Source: Bacillus sp. SG-1
GTDB taxonomy: Bacteria; Bacillota; Bacilli; Bacillales; Bacillaceae_B
DNA length: 64,000 nt
NCBI RefSeq assembly: GCF_000181495.1
Contig: NZ_ABCF01000001.1
Location: 496,001 to 560,000 of the forward strand
Direction: 5' to 3'
Shown: positions 45,955-54,858 of the stretch, in pieces
Layout of the letters: every line of letters begins with the position of its first letter
How positions within the stretch are numbered: the first letter of the stretch is position 1
Notes under the pieces: model-generated
Told to the model about the DNA's origin: nothing
Seen by the model: the letters and a program-made list of their open reading frames with translations, nothing else
Databases searched by the model: none
Made by a program: the position numbers and the translations under genes

Positions 45955-46296
45955 TCAGTATTCGACTCTTTTTTCTAATTGAAAAATACGCTTATCCATT
46001 TGAGTAAGTCTGCTGTTAATATAATCAGTTTCTAATTCAGTATTCTTTTTTGAGATTTTTAACATCCCAACTACATCCTCAGTTTGAGAAACTTCAATTC
46101 TGTTCACAGTACTCTCAATTTTTCTAACAGTTCCATCTACACTTTCTACTTTGTCTTTTACTCTATTTAAAGAACCTTCTAGATGTGCTACATTTCCTTC
46201 AACTTTTTTAAGTCGTTCATTCATTTCCACTAACAAGCCTTGTCCTTGCTTTAATTCTTTTAATTCTAGCATAATTTGTTTTAATGCTTGTTCCAA
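45955..46296 (-). CDS. Coiled-coil protein of unknown function
   Basis: About 113 residues. The ATG at 46320 precedes an AAGGAGG that fits TTG at 46296 with 8-nt spacing, so that start is preferred. Almost the whole chain is a heptad coiled coil; a V/L-x-x-V-E-G/S-x-V pattern repeats three to four times in the centre, similar to phage-tail or hemolysin-XhlA-like coiled coils. No membrane segment. Role unknown. Confidence 0.6.
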   Translation of the reverse strand: MEQALKQIMLELKELKQGQGLLVEMNERLKKVEGNVAHLEGSLNRVKDKVESVDGTVRKIESTVNRIEVSQTEDVVGMLKISKKNTELETDYINSRLTQMDKRIFQLEKRVEY

Positions 46297-46639
46297 TTTC
46301 AACACCTCCTTTTGAATCATTATACCACATGAATTCGGCGTGTTAGTATCAGTTTTTCTTACCTTCCGTTCGGTGAGTTTCTAATCTCAGGAGGGGGCCG
46401 ACATTTACCTTTTCTGGTTTTTCAACAGTACTTCAATTGGTTGGATATTTTTTTCGCCACAATTTCATTGTTACTCCTATAAACTTTTCTCAATTTCATG
46501 TTACACTAGTTCAGGTTGTTCACGTAAATAAATATACCTATTAGGATAATACTTAGAGTATTATCCTTTAACATTTGGACGAAAAAGAGGGGGAGCCTTT
46601 CAGTGCAACCCTCGTTTTATTAGATATAGAGAAGGTGAC

Positions 46640-47848
46640 ATGATGAGTGACAAGAGTTTGGATTCAGCGATGCAAAATGTTTTATCAGGATTAAGCGATT
46701 TTAGAGACGAAGAGGAAGCGAAACAACATAAGAGGCTTTGGGGAGAAATAAGCGTCCCTTTAACCCTTCATGAAGGGTTAAGTAGTTACACCAAAACAGA
46801 GCTTGATGCTATCAGAAAAAAGATGGAGATCCCGAATGCCAGCAGTTTAAAGAAGGCAGAGCTTTTAAGTGTATTGGAAGAGTGGATTCCTTCACTTGGT
46901 AATCAATATCTTTTATGGGACAGCGAACGTTTTGGCTGGTTGACGAAGATCGCTAAAAACGATGGATATCTTCCTGCAAACAAGCTTGAGCCGGAGCAAG
47001 TGGAATATTTTCGTGCCACTGGATTGTTTTATTCGGGGACCTATGCAGGGAAGCAGATTTTGGCGGTGCCTGAAGAACTGATTGAACCTATCACAGAACT
47101 GGCAAACGATAAAGAGGTTCAGTTGACTGTGAAAAGGAATACTGAGTGGCTTAAATTGACGAGAGGTTTGTTGTATTATTATGGCACATTACCTCTTACA
47201 ACATTAATAGACATGCTGGAAAAACACTTAGGGGAAACTTTGCGCCTTAAGACATACCTCCATGTCATCCATGAAGCTAACTTATATCGCGAGCGGGATA
47301 TTCAAATAGATGAGGAAGGCTATTCTGACAGCAGGGTATTTTCCCCTAAAAGAGTTTTACAAGAGCATGAGTCCAGAATCAATGTGGAATTTTACCCTTT
47401 TACCAAACAGCAGCTTCTTACGGCAGGTGTACCGGATTTTGTTGAACGAAATGCGAGCTATAGTCAGTTTGTCAATTATCTTGAGAAAAATTTCAATATC
47501 GGTAAGGAAAAAGCTGACCAAATCGCAGAAGAATGTGTGTATGCTGCCAGGATCGGACACGGTCCAAACGATGTTATGCAGTTCTTGACCTATTCCGTTG
47601 AGTTTGACTCTTTAGAAACGATTCAATCGGTAATGGATCGAGTCGTCAAACTCATGAATAATACGCGGCAATGGTTCCTTAAGGGACATACATCTGTAGA
47701 ATTAAGCAGTGTTGAGAAGAACCATTTACAGCATGTACGGTCTGCAGGAACTTCTCAAAGAATAGAAGTCGTGAAGGTCGGCCGGAATGAGCCTTGTCCT
47801 TGCGGCAGCGGGAAAAAGTATAAGAAGTGTTGTGGAAGATATGTTTAG
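46640..47848 (+). CDS. SEC-C motif protein with SAP/Rho-N-like domain
   Basis: 402 residues. A SAP or Rho-N-like helix pair occurs near 52-85 ([20 protein letters not shown]). The middle is helical with no known motif. The C-terminus ends in the SEC-C zinc motif ([20 protein letters not shown]) that also occurs at the end of SecA. Proteins of this kind probably bind nucleic acid or ribosome-associated chains; function unproven. Start ATG-ATG, GAAGGTG upstream. Confidence 0.8.
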   Translation: MMSDKSLDSAMQNVLSGLSDFRDEEEAKQHKRLWGEISVPLTLHEGLSSYTKTELDAIRKKMEIPNASSLKKAELLSVLEEWIPSLGNQYLLWDSERFGWLTKIAKNDGYLPANKLEPEQVEYFRATGLFYSGTYAGKQILAVPEELIEPITELANDKEVQLTVKRNTEWLKLTRGLLYYYGTLPLTTLIDMLEKHLGETLRLKTYLHVIHEANLYRERDIQIDEEGYSDSRVFSPKRVLQEHESRINVEFYPFTKQQLLTAGVPDFVERNASYSQFVNYLEKNFNIGKEKADQIAEECVYAARIGHGPNDVMQFLTYSVEFDSLETIQSVMDRVVKLMNNTRQWFLKGHTSVELSSVEKNHLQHVRSAGTSQRIEVVKVGRNEPCPCGSGKKYKKCCGRYV

Positions 47849-48174
47849 ATGAATAATTTGTAGGGGGTTCTTGTGCAATTGCCAGATTCGCCTACAATTT
47901 AACCCTATATATAAAAGAAGTAGATTTCTACTGAATGCTGACTTCATTAATAAGAGGAGTCAGCTTTTTTGTGTGTGGAAATGCCTTAATGGCTCGGCCA
48001 GAAAGTGACAAGCAACTAAACTAGTTTATAAAGTAAGGTAAAGCAGGTGTTAGGTGGTGGATAATTTCATTAAACATGAGGCACAGGAAAGTGGAAATAT
48101 AGTAAATTACTGGTAGATACATATGTTGGGATTTGGTAAAATATAGGTGTGAAAAGGTAAAGGAGGATGGTATT

Positions 48175-48387
48175 TTGGTTAATGAGACAATGGCAGGACG
48201 AAAAAAAAGGGTAAGAAGGGCACGAAGAATTCAGTCGAAGTCAACTTATCTATCAGAGGATGCAAACCGGACGGCTCGACCCACATCCCGTTCCTCGTAT
48301 GTCAAAGAATTGTTTAAAAGTAGTGAAAAAGCAGTAGATGACTTAATTGTCAGTAGAAGAGGAAGAGTGAATAGGTTGGGACAATAA
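48175..48387 (+). CDS. Small basic protein of unknown function
   Basis: About 70 residues from TTG at 48175, with AAGGAGG at proper distance; the upstream frame from 48133 has no site. N-terminal third is very basic (GRKKRVRRARRIQSK), so it may bind nucleic acid. The C-terminal part is a plausible helix. No family recognised. Confidence 0.55.
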   Translation: MVNETMAGRKKRVRRARRIQSKSTYLSEDANRTARPTSRSSYVKELFKSSEKAVDDLIVSRRGRVNRLGQ

Positions 48388-48631
48388 TCAACTCTTCAAA
48401 ATACATACAGTACATTCTATACATAATAATATAATAAATCAGGGCAGATGAAGTTTTTCATCTGTCTTTTTTTGTGGATTTTGGTGATGTACGGCTTACT
48501 CTAGAACCTGATCCTCCATCAAATAGGTTTAGGCATGAGAAATTAAAGGAATTACGTTACTACCTTGATGTGTTGAGTTCGGAACGTAAAGGATAGTGTT
48601 TTCAGATTCATGCCAATGTAGGAGGGACACG

Positions 48632-49501
48632 ATGAAATATGCAGGGATAGGCTTAGTTATACTAGCCGCTATATGCTGGGGGATTAGTGGGGGAATTGCC
48701 GATATTTTAATGAACAAGGGCTGGGATCCACTTGTCATTTCACTTTACCGGGGGGCTGTCGGATTTATATGTTTCTTCGTCTGGTTTCTTTTCCGATTTA
48801 GACAGAATTGGATGTTCTCTAATCGTTTATACATATGGTCTCTATTAGCGGGCGTTGGTGTTGCCGGTAATTTCACTTTTTATTTTCTGAGTATTAAAGC
48901 CTCAAGTGTGGCTGTGGCGGCTACTCTGATGTACACCGCACCAGTGTTCGTCCTATTAATCTCCTTTTTATTACGTATTGAACGCTCTACCTGGTTTAAA
49001 TGGGGCTGCATTACAGGTGTGCTTTTCGGGATTATCCTCCTGACAGGTGCCTATAACACAGAATCCATTTCAGTAAGCTTTGCAGGGACGGCAGCCGGGC
49101 TTGGGGCAGGACTTTCTTATGCTTTATTCATTTTCGGTTTTAAAAAAGCCTCCTCAATAGGAAAACCGCAAACAGTGTTAACAATTGCTTTTTTTTCATT
49201 TTGTCTAATCCTCTTTCTTTTTGTGAATAAAGGAGAGGCAGCTGATGTGTTAACGTCCAGTGATATATGGTGGTTTTTACTTTTGGGATTGGTAGGTGCC
49301 GGCATTTCCTTTATATTGTATGTATTCGGCATTCGGAAAACTTCCGCGGCAACTGCCTCGATGGTCGCCATGGTAGAACCGGTGACAGCTTCCTTGTTTG
49401 GTGTTCTGCTACTGGGAAATCAGTTGACCGGCATTCAAGTTGTTGGGATGGCTGTAATCCTGATTACGATTACCGTGCTTAGTGTGAAGCAATCCGACTG
49501 A
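48632..49501 (+). CDS. EamA/DMT-family transporter
   Basis: About 289 residues, ten hydrophobic helices in two EamA repeats, each about 130 residues (WGISGGIADIL and YRGAVGFICFF in the first; GLSYALFIFGFKKAS and AATASMVAMVEPVTASLFG in the second). Ends with a short basic tail. The ATG at 48632 has TAGGAGGG. Exporter of small metabolites or amino acids; substrate unknown. Confidence 0.88.
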   Translation: MKYAGIGLVILAAICWGISGGIADILMNKGWDPLVISLYRGAVGFICFFVWFLFRFRQNWMFSNRLYIWSLLAGVGVAGNFTFYFLSIKASSVAVAATLMYTAPVFVLLISFLLRIERSTWFKWGCITGVLFGIILLTGAYNTESISVSFAGTAAGLGAGLSYALFIFGFKKASSIGKPQTVLTIAFFSFCLILFLFVNKGEAADVLTSSDIWWFLLLGLVGAGISFILYVFGIRKTSAATASMVAMVEPVTASLFGVLLLGNQLTGIQVVGMAVILITITVLSVKQSD

Positions 49502-49713
49502 GAGGCTTAAAGAAATTGCCCGAAGAAATATAAAGTACAGCGTTTGATAGTCATGTGAAGAAGAGAACAAGAAACTTCTCTTCTTTTTACTTTCCTAAAG
49601 GTAGCGATTGGGTGGACAAAGGAGTTTTTATTCTCAGTAAGGAACTGAATTGGTTCATTATGGTAATATGTGGAGTGTATAGAATATTTGTAATTAAGAG
49701 TTTAGGAGGATTC

Positions 49714-50337
49714 ATGGTGACTATTGAAGGTCTGATTCAACAAGTGAAAAAATATTTAATACAAAAGTATAACTGTCATACGATCATTCTTTATGGATCG
49801 TATATTTCTGGCGATTATACAGAAGAAAGCGATATAGATATCCTTTGTTTTTGGGATCACACAGAAGAGAAGAATGACGTGGAGATGTTCCAAGGCAAGC
49901 AATTGGATGTTTGGGTTTATAACAGCGACAAAATGAACCAACCCGGTGAATTTCTACGAGTCCATGGAGGCAGGATTTTATTAAATGAAAAAGGGGTCGC
50001 TGAGAAGTTTTTGTCAAAGGTTGAGGTTGTCTATAATGACGGCCCCGATAAACTTACTCAGGAAGAAAAGGACTTTTTAAAAGCATGGCTTCAGAAGATG
50101 TATTTAAGGTCGGAGAAAGGTGATCTTGAAGGGAATTATCGCTTTCATTGGATGCTGAAAGACTGCCTGGAACTCTACTTCGAGATGAAGGGCTTATGGT
50201 TTCTAGGTCCTAAAAAAGCGTTCAAGTGGTTGCAGGTGAACGATCCATCCGCTTACAATCTTTTTAGGAATGCTTTAGATAGAGGGGCAAACCACGAAGA
50301 AGCCAAGAAATTGATTCAATACATGCAAGAGATCTAG
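49714..50337 (+). CDS. Nucleotidyltransferase-domain protein (aadK/MNT-like)
   Basis: About 207 residues from the ATG at 49714 (AGGAGG upstream). The N-terminal polymerase-beta fold has YGSYISGDYTEESDIDIL, the G-S-x-x-x-G-D-x-x-x-x-S-D-I-D signature with the metal-binding Asp pair, and a third Asp in QLDVWVY. The C-terminal half is helical. Could be an aminoglycoside adenylyltransferase relative or a MNT-type antitoxin; no HEPN partner lies next to it. Confidence 0.8.
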   Translation: MVTIEGLIQQVKKYLIQKYNCHTIILYGSYISGDYTEESDIDILCFWDHTEEKNDVEMFQGKQLDVWVYNSDKMNQPGEFLRVHGGRILLNEKGVAEKFLSKVEVVYNDGPDKLTQEEKDFLKAWLQKMYLRSEKGDLEGNYRFHWMLKDCLELYFEMKGLWFLGPKKAFKWLQVNDPSAYNLFRNALDRGANHEEAKKLIQYMQEI

Positions 50338-50532
50338 ATGACCGTCGATTCAGCAAATATTTTTAAGAGGTGGCATTGCACGATTTATAGCAAATTTTTT
50401 TTTGTAAAATCTGCACACAGATTTGTGTATTTGGAACATGGGTATTTCTCGAAGCAACATGTAAGTGGATTTTAGTTAATTGTACAAATGTTCATGGGAT
50501 TTTATGTTAATATAATGCTGTAGAATTAATTC

Positions 50533-50841
50533 ATGCTAGGGTTGGAGGGTAAGACACTGACTAAAGAGAGGCAAGAAAAAGCACCATACTTAAGAAAGCT
50601 TCGGATATACTTCTCAGTTGTTGTAGTCGTTTTGTCAGTTTATATCTTATTGACTAAGGACTTTCACCTAATGACTTACAATATGTTTCTGTTAAGTGTT
50701 TTCTTATTGATAATGGGAATCTATGAATTAAAGAATGAAAGAAAACTATATGGATATATGAATGTAGCTGCATCATTGTTCGGATTCTTTGTTTCATTTC
50801 AAGCATACATTTTAAATAATGTTATGTTTTTTTTTAGATAA
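50533..50841 (+). CDS. DUF3953-like membrane protein (paralogue 1)
   Basis: Up to 102 residues with three hydrophobic helices and a GIYELKNERKLYGYMNVAAS loop. It is related to the next two genes. The ATG at 50533 has no ribosome site, while GGAGGG lies 7 nt before the CTG at 50557 (codon 9), so the start is uncertain. A TATAAT box is seen near 50513. Confidence 0.6.
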   Translation: MLGLEGKTLTKERQEKAPYLRKLRIYFSVVVVVLSVYILLTKDFHLMTYNMFLLSVFLLIMGIYELKNERKLYGYMNVAASLFGFFVSFQAYILNNVMFFFR

Positions 50842-50900
50842 AAGCTACATTACTAAAAAATACGATGGTTGCGAGTTTTAAGGAGCGAGGAGGGAGAAGG

Positions 50901-51133
50901 GTAAAGTTTTTAGAGATATTCAACTATATCCTTGCTATCATTGGGTTAGGTCTTGCATTTGTTCACTTCAGATGCCCTTATTCATCATCCTTTTCATTCA
51001 ATTATTGATGTATTCACTAATGGGAATTGAACAATTTAAGATCAAGCGCTTCAAAAGCGGGTGTTTTTACATTGTGGCAGCTATTATTATATCTATAGCG
51101 TTTATTAATGACATTTTTACATATTTGTATTGA
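50901..51133 (+). pseudogene. Frameshifted DUF3953-like paralogue 2
   Basis: Frame 1 encodes FLEIFNYILAIIGLGLAFVHF and then fails. Continuing in a second frame from about 50973 gives MPLFIILFIQLLMYS..MGIEQFKIKRFKSGCFYIVAA, which lines up with the two flanking paralogues. An AGGAGGGAGAAG site precedes a GTA where a GTG start would be expected. So both the start and the frame look damaged. Confidence 0.6.
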
Positions 51134-51193
51134 TAAACGTTCAAATTCCTGACACTTGTTAAAATAAAGCGGACTATAATAGGGGATGTTAAT

Positions 51194-51430
51194 TTGTTAA
51201 AAATAAGCAGACAAGTTATAGCAGTATTCATAATTATCTTTTCACTCTACGGGCTGCTAACTGATCGAAGCGAACTTCTTCCATTTTTGCAGTTGCTTTT
51301 CGGTCTAACTATGTTAATTTATTGTATTGAATCTTTCGTAATCGATAGAAAAAGATTCTGGGGCATTCTATTTTTGGGCTGCTCTGTCATATCTTTTGCC
51401 ACATTTTTCAATAGTTCAGTATTCCATTAG
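51194..51430 (+). CDS. DUF3953-like membrane protein (paralogue 3)
   Basis: 78 residues with the same three-helix layout as the 50.5 kb protein (FLQLLFGLTMLIYCIESFVIDRKRFWG). TTG start behind AGGGGA. Function unknown. The delta-lysin-like peptide gene follows 70 nt later. Confidence 0.65.
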   Translation: MLKISRQVIAVFIIIFSLYGLLTDRSELLPFLQLLFGLTMLIYCIESFVIDRKRFWGILFLGCSVISFATFFNSSVFH

Positions 51431-51497
51431 TGTTGGAGTTAGGTTAAATCAGAAAATACATATGAAATGAACTTTTCACAAAGAAGGAGTGAAAAAG

Positions 51498-51575
51498 ATG
51501 GCAGGTATTCTAACAGTAATTGGTGATATTTTTAGTGCAATCGCTACTGCACTCATGGGCAAGAAAAATAAATAA
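51498..51575 (+). CDS. 25-residue delta-haemolysin/PSM-like amphipathic peptide
   Basis: ATG with AAGGAG 8 nt upstream encodes a 25-residue peptide: MAGILTVIGDIFSAIATALM followed by GKKNK. It matches the layout of staphylococcal delta-haemolysin (MA..I.STIGDLV..I.DT..KFTKK) in length, the TVIGDI core and the basic Lys-rich tail. Hydrophobic residues at 4, 5, 7, 8, 11, 12, 15 and 19 fall on one helix face. No signal peptide and no cysteine. Possible roles: PSM-like surfactant or cytolysin, leaderless bacteriocin, or a membrane-acting toxin. The resemblance is by eye. Confidence 0.6.
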   Translation: MAGILTVIGDIFSAIATALMGKKNK

Positions 51576-51845
51576 TATTAGTTTGAAGACTTCGATTGGC
51601 TTCAGAAGGTTATTGGGCAAAACCATTTAAGTAATTGGATATTTCTTGTTTGTTTACTAAAATTTGTTAATGTAGGTTGTAGAGATGTAAAGAAAGGGGA
51701 ATCTATATTTCACATGGAATACCTTGAAATGATGCTTTAATAGGATAGAGACACACAGCGGTTCTTCAACTGGAAGGATACGCATATTTGTCAATCTGAA
51801 ATCATTCAAGGGATACATGATTGGACATTCGAATTCCCATTACCC

Positions 51846-51876
51846 AGCGGATACCTTTGTATATCTGCTTTTTTTA
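51846..51876 (+). terminator. Probable intrinsic terminator
   Basis: AGCGGATAC and GTATATCTGCT arms (two imperfections) followed by seven T residues. The remaining 51576-51937 gap holds no supported gene. Confidence 0.6.
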
Positions 51877-51937
51877 TAGGGGAAAAATTACATCTCTATT
51901 GAGCCCAACATCGAGTCCCTAAATTGGGGGAGTTTAC

Positions 51938-52735
51938 ATGAAAAATCCGTACGAAAATGAAGAAAAGCTAACAGGTGGGAATGTTTCAAACGTGTATCGT
52001 TCGGGTGATACTGTTCGGAGAGAATTAAAGCCTGATAGTATTAAAATTCAAACATTATTGAAACAATTGGAGAACAAAGGCTTTGATCGTACACCGAAGT
52101 TCATGGGAGTGGATGAAAAAGACAGAGAGGTTTTATCATTTATCGAAGGAGAAGCTGGTAATTATCCTTTGAAAAAATACATGTGGTCGGATGTTGCTTT
52201 AAAAGAAATAGCGAAGATGCTCCGTCAGTACCATGATGCGGTGAGTGACTTCCCTATAACTGAAGAGTGGAAACCACTCGACAATACTCCAAATAGCAGA
52301 GAAGTTGTCTGTCACAATGATTTTGCCATTTACAATATTATTTTTCATTATGAAAAACCTGTAGGGATAATTGATTTTGACCTTGCTGCTCCAGGGCCGA
52401 GACTTTGGGATATAGCTTATACTCTTTACACTTGCGTCCCTTTAAGCAGGCTCTATCATACCGAAACAGGTGAAGCGGTATATTATGATCCCGCACAAGA
52501 TGCCATCCGTAAAAAGCAACGAGTTCAGATGTTTTTTGAAGCTTACGGAATGGACTGCTTGGAAAATGATTATTTGGATATTGTATTGCTGCGATTAGAA
52601 GGATTATGCAAAACAATGAAACGAAAAGCAGGTGAAGGAGACATTGCTTTTCAAAGAATGATAGATGAAGGACATTATGAACACTACCAAAAAGAAATTG
52701 AATTCATTCGTCAACACGGAAAAGAGTGGGTTTAA
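51938..52735 (+). CDS. Aminoglycoside phosphotransferase (APH) family protein
   Basis: 265 residues. A kinase-like fold: the N-terminal lobe has LTGGNVSNVYRSGDTVRRE; the C-terminal lobe has CHNDFAIYNIIF (Brenner-type H-x-D-x-x-x-x-N) and GIIDFDLAAPGPRLWDIA (metal-binding Asp). The family phosphorylates antibiotics, choline, thiamine or sugars. Resistance to a specific drug cannot be inferred. GGGGGAG upstream of the ATG. Monocistronic. Confidence 0.85.
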   Translation: MKNPYENEEKLTGGNVSNVYRSGDTVRRELKPDSIKIQTLLKQLENKGFDRTPKFMGVDEKDREVLSFIEGEAGNYPLKKYMWSDVALKEIAKMLRQYHDAVSDFPITEEWKPLDNTPNSREVVCHNDFAIYNIIFHYEKPVGIIDFDLAAPGPRLWDIAYTLYTCVPLSRLYHTETGEAVYYDPAQDAIRKKQRVQMFFEAYGMDCLENDYLDIVLLRLEGLCKTMKRKAGEGDIAFQRMIDEGHYEHYQKEIEFIRQHGKEWV

Positions 52736-53029
52736 GGGTTTCGCTAAATTTATGATGGCTTATCCAGAATAGGGTAAGTTCTTTTTCTTGAGAAAGCTAT
52801 TCCAACATGACCCCTTAAAGTGCAGATTTGAAGCTTTATAATTGAAAACATGGCATATTCTCGTGCTATTTCAGTAGTGTCCAAACGGATGTACACTTTT
52901 ATCTGTTCAGTATAAGGTATTTGGATACTTGTTAAGCCACATGAAAAAACTTAATTTACCTAAAGCAGCATCAATACCGTCGCAGCCCATTATATATAAT
53001 AAAAAGGTTACACGAGAGGTGAGTCCAAA

Positions 53030-53377
53030 TTGAACTTCAACTTGCAAAAAGCTAAGCTCCTCACAGTGAACCTGCAAGGGTTTATTGATTTGGTTTCCCG
53101 AATTCATGATCAACAGTCAAACATTGTGGTGAATCAGGACATTTTGTACCGGCTGAAGCTGCTTGTCGAGGAATTCAGGCTGCAACTCTTAGCGGATGAG
53201 TTAAAGCGGTTGACGAAGTTTGATGGGGAAGAGAGACAAACGTTGTTGAATACCGAGAAAGTGAATGAAAAAATAATCATCATTGACGACTTCATTCAAC
53301 AGAATTATGATGATTTGTTTATTTTTTCCGGAAGGGTGCATAGCATTCGTTCGATTATTAGTATGTTAAAAAAGTAG
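53030..53377 (+). CDS. Helical hypothetical protein
   Basis: 115 residues, TTG start after AGAGGTG. Predominantly helical and amphipathic (NLQGFIDLVSRIHDQQ; VVEEFRLQLLADELKRL region), no membrane segment, ends with MLKK. Family not recognised. It lies 100 nt before the DUF3231 gene. Confidence 0.55.
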   Translation: MNFNLQKAKLLTVNLQGFIDLVSRIHDQQSNIVVNQDILYRLKLLVEEFRLQLLADELKRLTKFDGEERQTLLNTEKVNEKIIIIDDFIQQNYDDLFIFSGRVHSIRSIISMLKK

Positions 53378-53485
53378 GAAAAGCATGCTATCCCCTAATA
53401 TTTTTTGTGCTTTATCCGTATAATGTCCTCCATTCGCAAAATAATAAAATTATATATCTTTACTAATTGTAGAGTGGGGTAATGA

Positions 53486-54499
53486 ATGGATAAAAATCAA
53501 GTTAGTCTAACTGCAGCAGAAATAGGTTCTTTATGGTCTTCTTATATGTACGATAGTATGTCTTTTCAGTTCATTCGGTTTATGAAAGAAAAAGTTCAAA
53601 ATAAAAAGATTAAACCAGCGATAGAGAAAGCTTACGAAATTGCTTCCAGCCATCTCATAGAATACGAAAAGATGTATAGCCAGGAAAACCTTCCGCTTCC
53701 TTATGGCTTTAGTGACAAAGATGTGGAGCTGAATGCGCCTGATTTATTTACGGATACTTTCAAATTGACGTTAACTCTACATATGGCAAGGGTAGGCATG
53801 GTCACACATTCTGGTACCTTATCTCTTGCAGCCAGAAAAGATGTACGGCTTCTTTTCGGGAAATGCCTGAGACAGGTGGAGGAATTATACCAGTTGTCCT
53901 CGGACATAGCTCTAGATATGGGAGTATTTTTAAGGAGTCCATACATTCCGTATCCGAAACAAGCAAAGTTTGTGAATAATAAAAACTATATGAGCGGTTT
54001 AAATCCCTTATTATCACCCCGAATCCTTAATGCTCTAGAAATTACTCATTTAAGCATGAATATTGAAACCAATCAAATTGGCTTTATGCTGACTTCTGCT
54101 TTCATGCAGACAGCTCAATCGACAGAAGTGAAAAAATATATGCAAAAGGGAAATGAGATTTCCAAGAGTCACCTTGACAAATTCTCTGATGTGTTGCTGA
54201 AAGATGATATCCAGGCACCGATATCTGCTGATCATGCTATCACAGACAGCACGACCTCCGTCTTTTCAGAAAAGTTAATGATGTTCCAAATGGGCTTGTT
54301 GACCACTGCTGGTTTGGGCAACTACGCAACTGCTGCATCTCTAAGCCAAAGGTCAGACTTAATCCTTATGTATGAACGGCTGTCAGCGCAGATTGGCCTA
54401 TTTGCTAAAGAAGGAGCAAAAATCATGATCCAAAATAAATGGATGGAAGAACCACCGGGGGCTCCTGACCGGCATCAGCTTGGTGAGCAAAAGAAGTGA
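53486..54499 (+). CDS. DUF3231 family protein (two ferritin/CotF-like bundles)
   Basis: 337 residues in two homologous four-helix halves (each with LT..EIG.LW..Y..DSM; second half about 175-330). DUF3231 proteins are found in spore formers and resemble spore-coat CotF-like bundles; a spore or stress role is inferred. ATG, GGGGTAAT upstream is a modest site. A terminator follows. Confidence 0.82.
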   Translation: MDKNQVSLTAAEIGSLWSSYMYDSMSFQFIRFMKEKVQNKKIKPAIEKAYEIASSHLIEYEKMYSQENLPLPYGFSDKDVELNAPDLFTDTFKLTLTLHMARVGMVTHSGTLSLAARKDVRLLFGKCLRQVEELYQLSSDIALDMGVFLRSPYIPYPKQAKFVNNKNYMSGLNPLLSPRILNALEITHLSMNIETNQIGFMLTSAFMQTAQSTEVKKYMQKGNEISKSHLDKFSDVLLKDDIQAPISADHAITDSTTSVFSEKLMMFQMGLLTTAGLGNYATAASLSQRSDLILMYERLSAQIGLFAKEGAKIMIQNKWMEEPPGAPDRHQLGEQKK

Positions 54500-54552
54500 G
54501 TTGAATAGGGGTCAAGGTAGAGAGCAATTTAAATTCATATATTTTCAAAAAA

Positions 54553-54589
54553 GAGCATCCTCGTAATCATTAGTGGGTGCTTTTTTTTA
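54553..54589 (+). terminator. Intrinsic terminator of the DUF3231 gene
   Basis: AGCATCC pairs with GGGTGCT (wobble) around a 15-nt loop, then eight T residues. Confidence 0.75.
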
Positions 54590-54778
54590 ATGCTTTTCAC
54601 TGGAAGTCTTGTGTCATAACCGCCAGGAAAATTAGATTAGGTCCAATTCTCGATAGCAAGTTAAAATTTTGGATTATTAACTCGACGAATAGTCCGTATT
54701 TACCAAAATCATTTGAAATCTTGGATCATTCTTGCTAAGAATATTAGCTGTTTAACAAAAAAAGGGTTCAATAATCCC

Positions 54779-54803
54779 GGGACAAGGAACCTGTCCCTCC
54801 GTC
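54779..54803. repeat. GGGACAGG-family repeat
   Basis: GGGACAAGGAACCTGTCCC followed by TCCGTCC: a short dyad with a conserved trailing segment. Partial relatives lie at 44857-44879 and 45540-45554. Located in the 54500-54858 gap. Confidence 0.6.
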
Positions 54804-54810
54804 CGGAACA

Positions 54811-54852
54811 AAAAAAGTGGACCATAATCCTAAGGGATGGTCCACTTTTTTC
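54811..54852. terminator. Bidirectional terminator
   Basis: AAAAAAGTGGACC and GGTCCACTTTTTT are 13-bp arms; it lies just after the minus-strand PilZ-containing gene and faces the DUF3231 gene. Confidence 0.88.
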
Positions 54853-54858
54853 AAAGAA

